NCBI GenBank assembly: GCA_002433055.1
Contig: DJHJ01000030.1
Location: 1 to 17,809 of the forward strand
DNA: 17,809 nucleotides
Source of the DNA: Acidobacteriia bacterium UBA6623
GTDB lineage: Bacteria > Acidobacteriota > Terriglobia > Bryobacterales > UBA6623
Reading direction: 5' to 3'
The first letter of the stretch is position 1; every line of letters starts with the position of its first letter. The notes beneath the pieces were generated by a model. It was given only the letters and a program-made list of their open reading frames with translations, had not been told where the DNA came from and did no database searches. The translations under genes were made by a program, and so were the position numbers. Of this stretch, positions 6,615 to 14,427 are shown piece by piece.

Positions 6615-6665
6615 GAGATGCTGAAGTAACTAATTTGTCTGTCGATTATTAACGGCGATTGCGAT

Positions 6666-7415
6666 ATGCTCCGATGCGTTCACAAATGTTTTTCTACGTA
6701 CGAAGTTGGAGTTCTGAACACAGTGAGTAGGACAGTTTCTATTGCGCTTCTATTCATTTCGGGCACCGTACTGGCCCAGAGCAGCGACACGATCACAACT
6801 GAGAGTGCGACCGTCCAGTCCGTGGATTGCGACGATGCTGCTAAGGGTGGATATTCGAATCCTGTTGATAGCCCGAATGTGCCATCGCGAGACCGCTTCA
6901 AAGATTATTTGAAAGATATTTATTCTCCAGCATTTTTAATGGAGTCTACTGTTGCTACGATTCGCAATCATGCTCGACAAGATCCAGAACAATGGGGTGG
7001 GGGGTCCATTGGACTTAAAAAACGCCTAGGTCATGCCTTCACTCGGCGATTTGTCGAAAGGTCGATTGAACATAGCGTTGCAGCTGCATTAGGAGAGATA
7101 AGAGGATATCAACGTTCCAATGAAAAGCGATTCTGGCCTCGTGCGCGACATGCTATCCTCTCCACTTTTTTGACACCTAGAGTGAACGGTGGTAGAAGTA
7201 TTGCCTACTCAAGACTGGCTGGCACAGTAGGCTCTTTTTTTATTGCCAACACTTGGTACCCAACGGGTACTAATGGCAAGAGTGATGCCCTGCGACGATC
7301 GGGCACTTCTCTCGGTGCCGATGTTGGAGTCAATGTATTAATGGAGTTCTGGCCTGACATTAGAAGAAAGATTTCTAAAAAAAGACTTCTAAGTCGCGAT
7401 AATAAGTCGCGATAA
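6666..7415 (+). CDS. Secreted or envelope protein of an uncharacterised acidobacterial-type family
   Basis: Function unknown. From ATG 6666 the product has 249 residues. A signal peptide (VSRTVSIALLFISGTVLA, then Q-S-S) occupies residues 20-37, so the real start may be GTG 6723, with TTGGAG 11 bases upstream and only a short n-region. The mature part begins with a low-complexity stretch. A conserved-looking core follows from about residue 78, with W-G-G-G, KKRLGHAFTRRFVERSIEH, ALGEIRGYQ, FWPRARHAILSTFL, GGRSIAYSRLAG, FFIANTWYPTG and finally FWPDIRRK. From memory this pattern matches hypothetical proteins common in Acidobacteriota. Glycine-rich amphipathic stretches alternating with WY-containing turns suggest an outer-membrane or periplasmic protein, which is inference. 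The last codons fall in a 13-bp tandem duplication that sets the stop codon. Confidence 0.72.
   Translation: MLRCVHKCFSTYEVGVLNTVSRTVSIALLFISGTVLAQSSDTITTESATVQSVDCDDAAKGGYSNPVDSPNVPSRDRFKDYLKDIYSPAFLMESTVATIRNHARQDPEQWGGGSIGLKKRLGHAFTRRFVERSIEHSVAAALGEIRGYQRSNEKRFWPRARHAILSTFLTPRVNGGRSIAYSRLAGTVGSFFIANTWYPTGTNGKSDALRRSGTSLGADVGVNVLMEFWPDIRRKISKKRLLSRDNKSR
7390..7415 (+). repeat. Perfect 13-bp tandem duplication at a stop codon
   Basis: TAAGTCGCGATAA occurs twice head to tail (7390-7402 and 7403-7415). The second copy supplies the TAA that ends the secreted-protein gene. With a single copy the frame would shift by one and run on for a few codons to a TAA near 7445, so the duplication appears to have trimmed the C-terminus. 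Confidence 0.85.
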
Positions 7416-7511
7416 GATGCCCACTAGATGTTTTTTTGGGAAGTAAGACCCTAAGTCTTTTACAAAGTACCGACCAATTAGTGTCTAACCAGGGTGATTT
7501 AGCCAGGCAAA

Positions 7512-7524
7512 GATTGTTACAATC
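7512..7524. promoter_or_regulatory. GATTGT-T-ACAATC palindrome upstream of the cytochrome gene
   Basis: A perfect 6-1-6 inverted repeat sits 38 bases before the first ATG of the DUF1549/DUF1553 gene, where an operator could act. It could be a regulator-binding site or coincidence. The related GATTGTAAC also occurs at 352-360 and near 13863, without the full symmetry. Confidence 0.25.
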
Positions 7525-7562
7525 CGGACGGTCTGTATGTTTGCTCAATTTCGCATGGTCCA

Positions 7563-10500
7563 ATGAGTGCGAGAGGTTCTATGGTCGGGCAGTTTAAAAA
7601 TGATCGACGTTTGCGTGGCGGAGTAATTTTTTTATGCGTTCCATTGCTAGCGCTTAACTTGGGCCCGACGGCTGATGGTGCAAATCTAACCCCCGAACAA
7701 ATAGATTTCTTTGAACGGAAAGTCCGCCCGGTTTTAGCGAGTAATTGCTATAGCTGTCACAGTGCAGAGGTGTCAACACCTTTTGCAAATCTACGCCTTG
7801 ATAGTCGCACAGGGATTTTGCGAGGTGGAGATTCAGGACCGGCGATGGTGCCCGGTAATTCTGGTGCAAGTCGCCTGGTTCAAGCAATCCGTTACGCCTC
7901 AGGACTCAAAATGCCACCAGCCGGAAAACTAACAGAAGATGAGATTGAAGTGCTGGTTAGGTGGATCGAGATGGAGGCTCCTTGGCCTGATGAGTTGGAG
8001 CCGGAAATTTCGTTACAAACTGAGCAGTTTGACCTTGGAGCACGTCGCCAGGGTCACTGGTCTTGGCAACCAATTCAGAGTAATACACCTCCAGAGATTG
8101 CTGCAGTTCAACATCCGGTAGACCGATTTTTGACTGCTGGGCTCAACGAGAATGGATTACAGCCTGCAGTGACCACAAATCGACGGACACTGATTCGGAG
8201 GATTTATTTCGATTTGACGGGCCTCCCTCCTTCACCGGAGGAAATCAGAAGATTTATCGAAGATCAGGATCCAAATGCCTACAGACGACTCGTAGATAGG
8301 CTACTTGCATCGCCTCGGTTCGGTGAGCACTGGGCACGTCACTGGATGGATTGGGTGCGCTATGCAGAGTCTCATGGTAGCGAAGGTGACCCGGACATCC
8401 CGGATGCTTGGCGCTATCGCGACTATGTCATCCGTGCTATCAACAACGACGTACCTTACGATCAATTAATCCGAGAATATTTGGCAGGTGATCTGCTGCC
8501 AACTCCTCGCATTAACGGGTTGGATGGAATAAATGAGTCGATACTCGGCACGGCTCATTTCCGCATGGTAGAGCATGGTTTTCAACCGGTGGATCCTCTT
8601 GAAGATCACGTGAACTCACTTGAAAACCAGATAGATGTCTTTTCAAAAGCCTTTCAGGGACTTACAGTTTCTTGTGCTCGCTGTCATGACCACAAGTTTG
8701 ACGCCATTAGCCAAAAGGATTTTTATGCAGTCCTTGGCACTTTACGGGGAATGCGCCCGATCCAAACGGTCATAGACACTCCAGAACGAGTCTACAAAAA
8801 TCATACTGAGATGGCTGCCTTAAAAGGAAAGATCAAAATGGCACTTGTAGAAGTGTGGCTTGATCAGGCCAATGGGTTAGCAAATGATCTAATTGCTGCC
8901 ACACCCAGCACTCCATTTATCGAACGATCAGCTTGCAATAAAGGAGATGCTCTCTACCCTTGGGCAATCTTGTCATCGAAACAAGGGCGTGAATTTTCGG
9001 TGACTTGGGACGCCTTGGCAGATGCAGTGAAGTCAGATTTTAGAAACAACCAAAATTTTAACCACAAAATGACTACCGGAGGATGGGACCTGAGAGGTCA
9101 AGATTACACTGGGTGGTTCAAGCAAGGAGTTGGATTGCCCAAACACCCTTCCAGGCCGGGTGGTTTTTGGATTACGACCGAGGGTGAAGAAGTTCTTAAT
9201 GGGATTTACCCGGCGGGAGTCTATTCGCATGGTTTATCAAGGAAGCACCCTGGTGTTTTGCAATCACCACGTTTTAAAGTCGAAAGCGATTCGATTAGCT
9301 TACGTTTATTGGGAGGAAATTTCAGTGCGGCGAAACTAGTCGTAGAAAACTATCCGCTTGGTATTTTCGCTGTTGGTATTTATGATCAGGGATTTGCACC
9401 CAAGAAAGATCGGATGACATGGGCTACTTGGGACACGAAATTCTGGAAAGGTTTTGAAGCCTACATCGAAATCGCCACTCTTGACGATAGAACGAACTTC
9501 CGACTTGACAGTGTTGACTTTTTCCGTACTCCGAAGCCAAAGCCTGAAGGTGATGGACGATCGTTTTTCGGAGTTGCTGAAGTTATTTTTCACAACGGCG
9601 ACCAGCCGCCTAGAGGGGAATTAGTTCCAGCACTGCATCTGTTGAGAAGTCCGATGCCGGACAAGGAAGCTGCATTAGCAATCCGATATCAACAATTGCT
9701 TATTGCAGCAATCGAAGGGTGGCGAGATGACAACCTCAGCGAACTTCAAGCACTTTTTCTCGACGATTTCGTACGGAATGGGTTTCTCGAGACTTCGATT
9801 GAAAAACTACCAGACATTGCACTTCATGTGACGCGCTTTCGCCAACTTGAGGAAATCATTCCGATTCCAAGACGGGCCCCTGGGGTTTTGGCAGAGACTC
9901 TGCCACCGCAGCCTCTGCTCATTCGCGGCAACCATAAAAATCCTGGTGAGCCTGTACCTCCACGTTATTTGGAAGCTCTTGACGGCGACGAGTATAAAGA
10001 TCCACGGACCACGCGACTTCGTTTAGCTGAAGAAGTGGCTAGCATCAACAACCCTTTAACTGCACGAGTGATTGTCAATCGACTTTGGTACCACATTTTT
10101 GGGCGTGGCATTGTGTCGACAGTCGACAACTTTGGCAAATTAGGTGAAAAACCGACACATCCAGAACTTCTAGATTATTTGGCCGCACATTTCATACAGC
10201 AGGAGTTTTCAATCAAGAAAATGGTGCAGTTTTTGGTGACCACTGAAGCATATAGACGCTCTACTGAAGCGTCGGCTGCATCGATTGAGAAAGATCCAAC
10301 GAACTCCTTACTTCAACACATGCCCCTCCGGCGAATCGGAGCGGAGGCAATTCGTGATGCGATGCTGACTATTTCTGGTCAGCTTGACCGTACGATGTAT
10401 GGTGAATCGGTTAAGGCCTACTACGTACAGCTAGCAAATCTAGATGATCCCGCCGTTGACGGTCTGCCAAAAGGCGACGAGCATAAAGGTCCATTGGACG

Positions 10501-10916
10501 GTGACCGTCGTCGTAGCGTTTATCTTGCGGTGCGACGCAATGTGGCTAATCCGCTTCTCGAGGTCTTTGATGCACCCAAGCCTGCCACTGCTCGCGGTCA
10601 GCGAGATGTTACCAACGTCCCCGCGCAATCACTGACTATGATGAATTCACCATTCGTCATCTTGCAGGCGACGAAATGGGCTGAAACTCTCGTTGCTGAG
10701 CTTCATGATACTGTGCGTGCTCGGGTAAAAAAGATGTTTGTACAGGCGTTAGGGCGTGAGCCATCGACTGATGAAATTGATAGAGTTGAGACTTTCTTGG
10801 TCGATGCCGCTGAGGAACGTCAAATTGCTTCGGGGGAAATCTTATCGAGTCAGCTTGTTTGGCAAGATTTGGCACAAGCCATTTTCAATTTCAAGGAATT
10901 TCTCTATATTCGGTAG
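7563..10916 (+). CDS. Planctomycete-type cytochrome c / DUF1549 / DUF1553 protein
   Basis: This is a 1117-residue exported protein of the large family found in polysaccharide-degrading Planctomycetota, Verrucomicrobiota and Acidobacteriota; its reaction is not known. A signal or anchor segment (about 19-40) precedes the cytochrome domain (PSCyt1), with a heme-binding CYSCH at 62-66. DUF1549 spans about 186-390 and begins with VDRFLTAGL and DLTGLPPSPEEI. A second CxxCH motif, CARCH, is at 371-375. Residues about 400-760 form a poorly conserved, beta-rich middle region. DUF1553 runs from about 808, with NPLTARVIVNRLWYHIFGRG, to near the end. Two heme motifs suggest electron transfer outside the cytoplasm. 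ATG 7563 has no ribosome-binding site; ATG 7581, preceded by GAGAGG, may be the real start. The DUF1501 gene follows after eight bases, forming an operon. Confidence 0.92.
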   Translation: MSARGSMVGQFKNDRRLRGGVIFLCVPLLALNLGPTADGANLTPEQIDFFERKVRPVLASNCYSCHSAEVSTPFANLRLDSRTGILRGGDSGPAMVPGNSGASRLVQAIRYASGLKMPPAGKLTEDEIEVLVRWIEMEAPWPDELEPEISLQTEQFDLGARRQGHWSWQPIQSNTPPEIAAVQHPVDRFLTAGLNENGLQPAVTTNRRTLIRRIYFDLTGLPPSPEEIRRFIEDQDPNAYRRLVDRLLASPRFGEHWARHWMDWVRYAESHGSEGDPDIPDAWRYRDYVIRAINNDVPYDQLIREYLAGDLLPTPRINGLDGINESILGTAHFRMVEHGFQPVDPLEDHVNSLENQIDVFSKAFQGLTVSCARCHDHKFDAISQKDFYAVLGTLRGMRPIQTVIDTPERVYKNHTEMAALKGKIKMALVEVWLDQANGLANDLIAATPSTPFIERSACNKGDALYPWAILSSKQGREFSVTWDALADAVKSDFRNNQNFNHKMTTGGWDLRGQDYTGWFKQGVGLPKHPSRPGGFWITTEGEEVLNGIYPAGVYSHGLSRKHPGVLQSPRFKVESDSISLRLLGGNFSAAKLVVENYPLGIFAVGIYDQGFAPKKDRMTWATWDTKFWKGFEAYIEIATLDDRTNFRLDSVDFFRTPKPKPEGDGRSFFGVAEVIFHNGDQPPRGELVPALHLLRSPMPDKEAALAIRYQQLLIAAIEGWRDDNLSELQALFLDDFVRNGFLETSIEKLPDIALHVTRFRQLEEIIPIPRRAPGVLAETLPPQPLLIRGNHKNPGEPVPPRYLEALDGDEYKDPRTTRLRLAEEVASINNPLTARVIVNRLWYHIFGRGIVSTVDNFGKLGEKPTHPELLDYLAAHFIQQEFSIKKMVQFLVTTEAYRRSTEASAASIEKDPTNSLLQHMPLRRIGAEAIRDAMLTISGQLDRTMYGESVKAYYVQLANLDDPAVDGLPKGDEHKGPLDGDRRRSVYLAVRRNVANPLLEVFDAPKPATARGQRDVTNVPAQSLTMMNSPFVILQATKWAETLVAELHDTVRARVKKMFVQALGREPSTDEIDRVETFLVDAAEERQIASGEILSSQLVWQDLAQAIFNFKEFLYIR

Positions 10917-10924
10917 ATAGCATC

Positions 10925-12418
10925 ATGAAATCCTCCACTGTTTCTCATTTTTTTCAAAACCGTCGGAGCTGTACTGTCAGCCGGCGTGATTTATTAACCA
11001 GATGTTCGATGGGGTTTCCGATGCTAGGTCTTTCCGCCTTGATGGCTTCGGAGAATCGTCTCGGCGCCCGTCCTGTAGAGAAGAAAGAAGGTCCCCTGGC
11101 GGTTCGCGCCCCAGATTTTCCGGCGAAGGTGAAAAGTGTCATTCTCTGCCACATGTCGGGAGGGTTTTCTCACATTGATAGCTTCGATCCGAAACCTAGA
11201 CTCAACCAAGAGGCAGGGCTACCGTTGCCGATGAAGGTTGAGAGGACGATGTTCGACCAGAATGGCAAAATTTTTCCGAGCCCTTGGAAGTTTAACAACT
11301 ACGGTGAAAGTGGTATCCCGGTCAGTGACTTATTTCCTCATATTGGTTCTTGTGCTGACGACTTAACGGTGATCCGTTCGATGACGGCTACATTCAACGA
11401 GCATGCTCAAGCTAACTTCTTTCTGCACTCTGGGCGGCCACTTGCAGGATTTCCGAGTGTTGGTGCATGGACCACGTACGGTTTGGGTAGCGAAAATCAA
11501 AACTTGCCAGGATTTGTGGTTCTTGGCGGTGGAGGCATCCCATTGGGAGGGCCCAATATGTTCGGCAGTGGTTTCCTGCCTGCGGTACATCAAGGGTCGG
11601 TGATTCATCCTGGTCGTGATGAACCTATGGTTAATATCCAGCCTAGGGAGACAGATCAATTGCAGCGTAAGAGACTTGCCTTTGTTGACGACATAGATCG
11701 AAGTTTCTTGGAGAAGACCAGTCATCCTCAAGTGGAAGCAGCCATTCGCAACTATGAAACTGCCTATCGGATGCAGGCAGCGGTTCCGGAACTTGTTGAT
11801 TTTAGTGGTGAGAGCGAAGCCACAAAGAAATTGTACGGCATGGACTCCACAGTGCCTCAAAAAGCTGCCTATGCTACACAATGTTTACTGGCCAGAAGGC
11901 TTGTTGAGCGCGGTGTTCGATTCATTGAGACAACAATCGCAAACCACCCGGGAATTACGAATGTTGGCAACCCTTGGGATCAACACCAAAGACTTGTTGA
12001 AGGTCATGAAGCGAATGCTTTCGAGGTAGATCAACCGATTGCTGGGCTGATTAAAGATCTCAAGGCTCGTGGCTTATTTGAGCAAACCCTAGTCGTATTT
12101 GCGGGTGAATTTGGCCGGACTCCTTTTACGCAAACCAATTTTGATTTTCAACCGAAAGGTCAATATGGCCGTGACCACAACCCCTGGGGCTTCAGTCTAT
12201 GGTTGGCGGGTGGTGGCCTACGGAGTGGCTTGATCTATGGGGCGACGGACGAGTATGGTTACCATGCGATAGAAGGTCGTCTAACGTTCTATGATCTGCA
12301 TGCCACGATTTTGCATTTACTGGGCTTGGACCACGAAAAACTAACATACCGTTTTGGTGGTCGAGACTTTCGCCTAACTGATGTCCATGGCAACGTGATT
12401 CAGGACATCTTGGTGTAG
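10925..12418 (+). CDS. DUF1501 protein, Tat-exported
   Basis: The product has 497 residues. A twin-arginine signal (SRRDLL at 19-24, then a hydrophobic stretch to about 42) predicts export in folded form. The body is a typical DUF1501 domain, an alkaline-phosphatase/sulfatase-like fold of unknown reaction. Visible landmarks are CHMSGGFSHIDSFDPKP near the N-terminus, TYGLGSENQNLPGFVVLG, FAGEFGRTPF, GRDHNPWGFSLWLAGGG, GATDEYGY, DLHATILHLLGLDHEKL and DVHGNVIQDIL at the end. It lies eight bases after the cytochrome/DUF1553 gene, its usual operon partner. The frame is open to 10859 inside that gene; ATG 10925 was chosen because it places the Tat signal at the N-terminus. A close paralogue is at the right end of the window. 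Confidence 0.92.
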   Translation: MKSSTVSHFFQNRRSCTVSRRDLLTRCSMGFPMLGLSALMASENRLGARPVEKKEGPLAVRAPDFPAKVKSVILCHMSGGFSHIDSFDPKPRLNQEAGLPLPMKVERTMFDQNGKIFPSPWKFNNYGESGIPVSDLFPHIGSCADDLTVIRSMTATFNEHAQANFFLHSGRPLAGFPSVGAWTTYGLGSENQNLPGFVVLGGGGIPLGGPNMFGSGFLPAVHQGSVIHPGRDEPMVNIQPRETDQLQRKRLAFVDDIDRSFLEKTSHPQVEAAIRNYETAYRMQAAVPELVDFSGESEATKKLYGMDSTVPQKAAYATQCLLARRLVERGVRFIETTIANHPGITNVGNPWDQHQRLVEGHEANAFEVDQPIAGLIKDLKARGLFEQTLVVFAGEFGRTPFTQTNFDFQPKGQYGRDHNPWGFSLWLAGGGLRSGLIYGATDEYGYHAIEGRLTFYDLHATILHLLGLDHEKLTYRFGGRDFRLTDVHGNVIQDILV

Positions 12419-12486
12419 CGGCTACGGTAACACCTCATATCACAGAGGAGTTCTTTCTAACCAATTTAATGCGTACTGTGTTGCGC

Positions 12487-13824
12487 TTAAACCTGTTCGG
12501 GAACTCTATAGTGCTTACGGTAAGCTGGCTTCAGGTGGTTATTGGCCCAGTCGTTGTTATCAAACCTTTCTTTTTTGCCATCAAAAACCAAGTGTTCGTT
12601 GCCAGCACGATAAGCAAGATTTCCTAAGTGCACGACGCAAGAGCTGTAATGTCCCTGCTCGATGTCACTATTTGGCATGCTTCTAGTGCGGATCGAGTCA
12701 ATAAAATTGGGCTGATGCCATTTGTCGGGATGCCGACCTGCGTCTTCTGCCACGACCTTGCCATCTTCTTCCATCGCTTGCCACCCAGCTCCGTGGCGCC
12801 CTAAAAACATTATTTGCTTCGTGCCGTAAATTTCGACACGTGTCGAGTGGTGGTTCCAAGTTGGCCAAATGTCACCCTGTCGTACCGCGTTGGGAAATTT
12901 TTTGAGATAAGGTGAAAAAGTACCACTCTCACAGGTCATCACGAAATCATCATAGTTGTAGGTGATGACTTGCGTGTCAGGGGCTTCGCGTCCATCATTG
13001 GCGGAAAAGCGACCACCAACAGCGTAGATAGTTCGAGGATGTGGAGGGTCACCCAGAACCATGCGGACTTGATCAAGTTGATGACTGGCGTCAGAAGATA
13101 GTGCACCTCCCCCGTAGTCCCAATAAGCTTCCCAGTGGGCGATTCGGTTCGGGTTATAAGGTTTATTAGGGGCTGGCCCTAAAAAAGCATCCCAGTCTAG
13201 TCCTGCGGGCACTGCACGGTCTTGGAGTGGTTCAAGTGGAGCCCAATCACCAGTCGGCGGTAATAGGTTAAACACTTTCACCTGTAATACTTTTCCTAGT
13301 TGGCCACTAGCTATGTACTCTTTAGCTGAAGTTGTGTACGGCGCACTGCGATTCTGAGTCCCGCATTGAACAACACGCTTGTATTTTCGAGCCGCTTCAA
13401 TCATTTTTCGGCCCTCCCAGATGGTCAATGAAATACATTTTTCAACATAAGCGTCCTTGCCAGCTTGACATGCCCAGACCGACGCGAGTGCGTGCCAATG
13501 TTCCGGAGTCGTGATCACTACTCCGTCAACATCGGGATCGTCAAATGTGTGTCTCATGTCGAGCACTCGTTTAGGGCGGCGCCCAGTAACCGATTCCAGG
13601 TGTCTTATGGTGTTGGCACCATTCTCATCGTTGACTTCACAGACATACTTAAATTCAACGTTTTCAACTCGTTGAAGTTTCTGGGCTAAATCGTCTCCTC
13701 TTCCGCCAGCACCGATTAGTGCAAGTACAACCTTATTCGCAGCTGATTTTGTTGATTTTGGGCGAGCTGGGAGAGTCGCTGCTGCTGTTCCGAGGAAAAA
13801 ATAACGACGAGTGAGTTTTTGCAT
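12487..13824 (-). CDS. Gfo/Idh/MocA family oxidoreductase, Tat-exported
   Basis: This is a predicted NAD(P)-dependent sugar or inositol dehydrogenase-like enzyme of 445 residues. The N-terminus has a Tat-like signal (LTRRYFFLG at 4-12). The Rossmann fold shows LALIGAGGRG (34-43), then TTPEHWHALAS and YVEKCISLT (EK at 127-128). The C-terminal domain contains GGGALSSDASHQLDQ with the family's Asp/His pair and ends in HYRVPEQV. Members with Tat signals are abundant in the same organisms that carry DUF1501/DUF1553 operons and are thought to act on carbohydrates in the periplasm. The substrate is unknown. ATG 13824 is chosen because TTGGAG lies six bases upstream and the Tat motif falls at the N-terminus; the frame is open to 13923 but that part looks non-coding. 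It converges on the DUF1501 gene, with 68 featureless bases between the stops. Confidence 0.9.
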   Translation of the reverse strand: MQKLTRRYFFLGTAAATLPARPKSTKSAANKVVLALIGAGGRGDDLAQKLQRVENVEFKYVCEVNDENGANTIRHLESVTGRRPKRVLDMRHTFDDPDVDGVVITTPEHWHALASVWACQAGKDAYVEKCISLTIWEGRKMIEAARKYKRVVQCGTQNRSAPYTTSAKEYIASGQLGKVLQVKVFNLLPPTGDWAPLEPLQDRAVPAGLDWDAFLGPAPNKPYNPNRIAHWEAYWDYGGGALSSDASHQLDQVRMVLGDPPHPRTIYAVGGRFSANDGREAPDTQVITYNYDDFVMTCESGTFSPYLKKFPNAVRQGDIWPTWNHHSTRVEIYGTKQIMFLGRHGAGWQAMEEDGKVVAEDAGRHPDKWHQPNFIDSIRTRSMPNSDIEQGHYSSCVVHLGNLAYRAGNEHLVFDGKKERFDNNDWANNHLKPAYRKHYRVPEQV

Positions 13825-14194
13825 AAGTGTCTCCAAAATTAGGGTGTCAATGTGGACTGCGGTGATTGTAACGTAATTGAAAGCATGGGAGTACGCTCGC
13901 GCGTTAGTTTTTGAAGCTGACAAAAGTTATTTATTGTGTTAATTATCACGACTGAGAAGTTTGAACTCCACCCTTTTCAGGGAAAAATGACGTTTCCTCG
14001 TTAGATTTTTTTACTCTTACTGCATAGACATGAGTTTCAGTGTTTGCGGTCTGGTTGGAGTCGGCAGAAATGGACGTTGTAAACTATATAAGTTGTTTAT
14101 TTAGTTTTAATTAACTGGCTATAGGTTTTACTTGTATAATTCCTGTGAAGTCTCAAAAGTAGCCAGAAAATCCGGATTTTGCAAGTGTATTATA

Positions 14195-14223
14195 TTGACC
14201 AGCACGTAATAGTGGTGTACAAT
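14195..14223 (+). promoter_or_regulatory. Strong sigma-70-type promoter for the sigma factor gene
   Basis: TTGACC and TACAAT (five of six matches each) are separated by exactly 17 bases. The predicted start is near 14230, leaving about 198 untranslated bases before ATG 14428. A further TATAAT at 14135-14140 has only a weak -35 partner. Confidence 0.58.
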
Positions 14224-14253
14224 GGAAGGCGGTCCAGTTTAGATTCTTGCCTG

Positions 14254-14289
14254 CTGAACGTACAAGGCGGCACCAAAAGGTGCGTTCAG
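14254..14289 (+). other. Composite hairpin in the sigma-factor leader
   Basis: GCACC/GGTGC (14270-14274 and 14279-14283) close an AAAA loop. Directly outside, CTGAAC (14254-14259) pairs with GTTCAG (14284-14289), with ten unpaired bases on the 5' side. The two stems give 11 perfect pairs. Confidence 0.45.
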
Positions 14290-14330
14290 TGGATCTCATA
14301 GGTCTTGTTAGGGGCGGAGAACGGTCTCAG

Positions 14331-14354
14331 TCAGCAGTGAATTGACACCGCTGA
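14331..14354 (+). other. Second hairpin in the sigma-factor leader
   Basis: TCAGCAGTG (14331-14339) pairs with CACCGCTGA (14346-14354) through eight pairs and one mismatch, around a six-base loop. It lies about 75 bases before the start codon. Confidence 0.4.
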
Positions 14355-14427
14355 GGCCAATATTAGTGAAGCAGTAACGTTCAGCTCTGCTGACACGTCT
14401 ACTCTGGTGGAGAAGAGGGCGGAGAGC

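Larger units (their letters stand above)
6105..6665. other. 561-base divergent intergenic region between tsaD and the secreted-protein gene
   Basis: No conventional gene fills this stretch, but it is structured. On the minus strand, in order toward tsaD, there is a sigma-70-like promoter (6392-6421), a very strong Shine-Dalgarno sequence (6367-6377), a short reading frame with an in-frame TGA (6358-6233), a small palindrome (6205-6220) and a GC-rich hairpin (6161-6189). On the plus strand a promoter-like pair (6587-6614) precedes the secreted-protein gene. Between 6422 and 6586 I see nothing. Confidence 0.7.
13825..14427. other. 603-base intergenic region upstream of the sigma factor
   Basis: No gene is seen. 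The first half (to about 14160) is AT-rich, with runs of T and A. The second half carries a strong sigma-70-type promoter (14195-14223) and two hairpins (14254-14289 and 14331-14354) in what would be a leader of roughly 200 bases. Confidence 0.65.

Noticed and set aside
11363..11881. Minus-strand 172-codon open frame
   Set aside because: It lies entirely antisense to the DUF1501 coding sequence, with no family resemblance.
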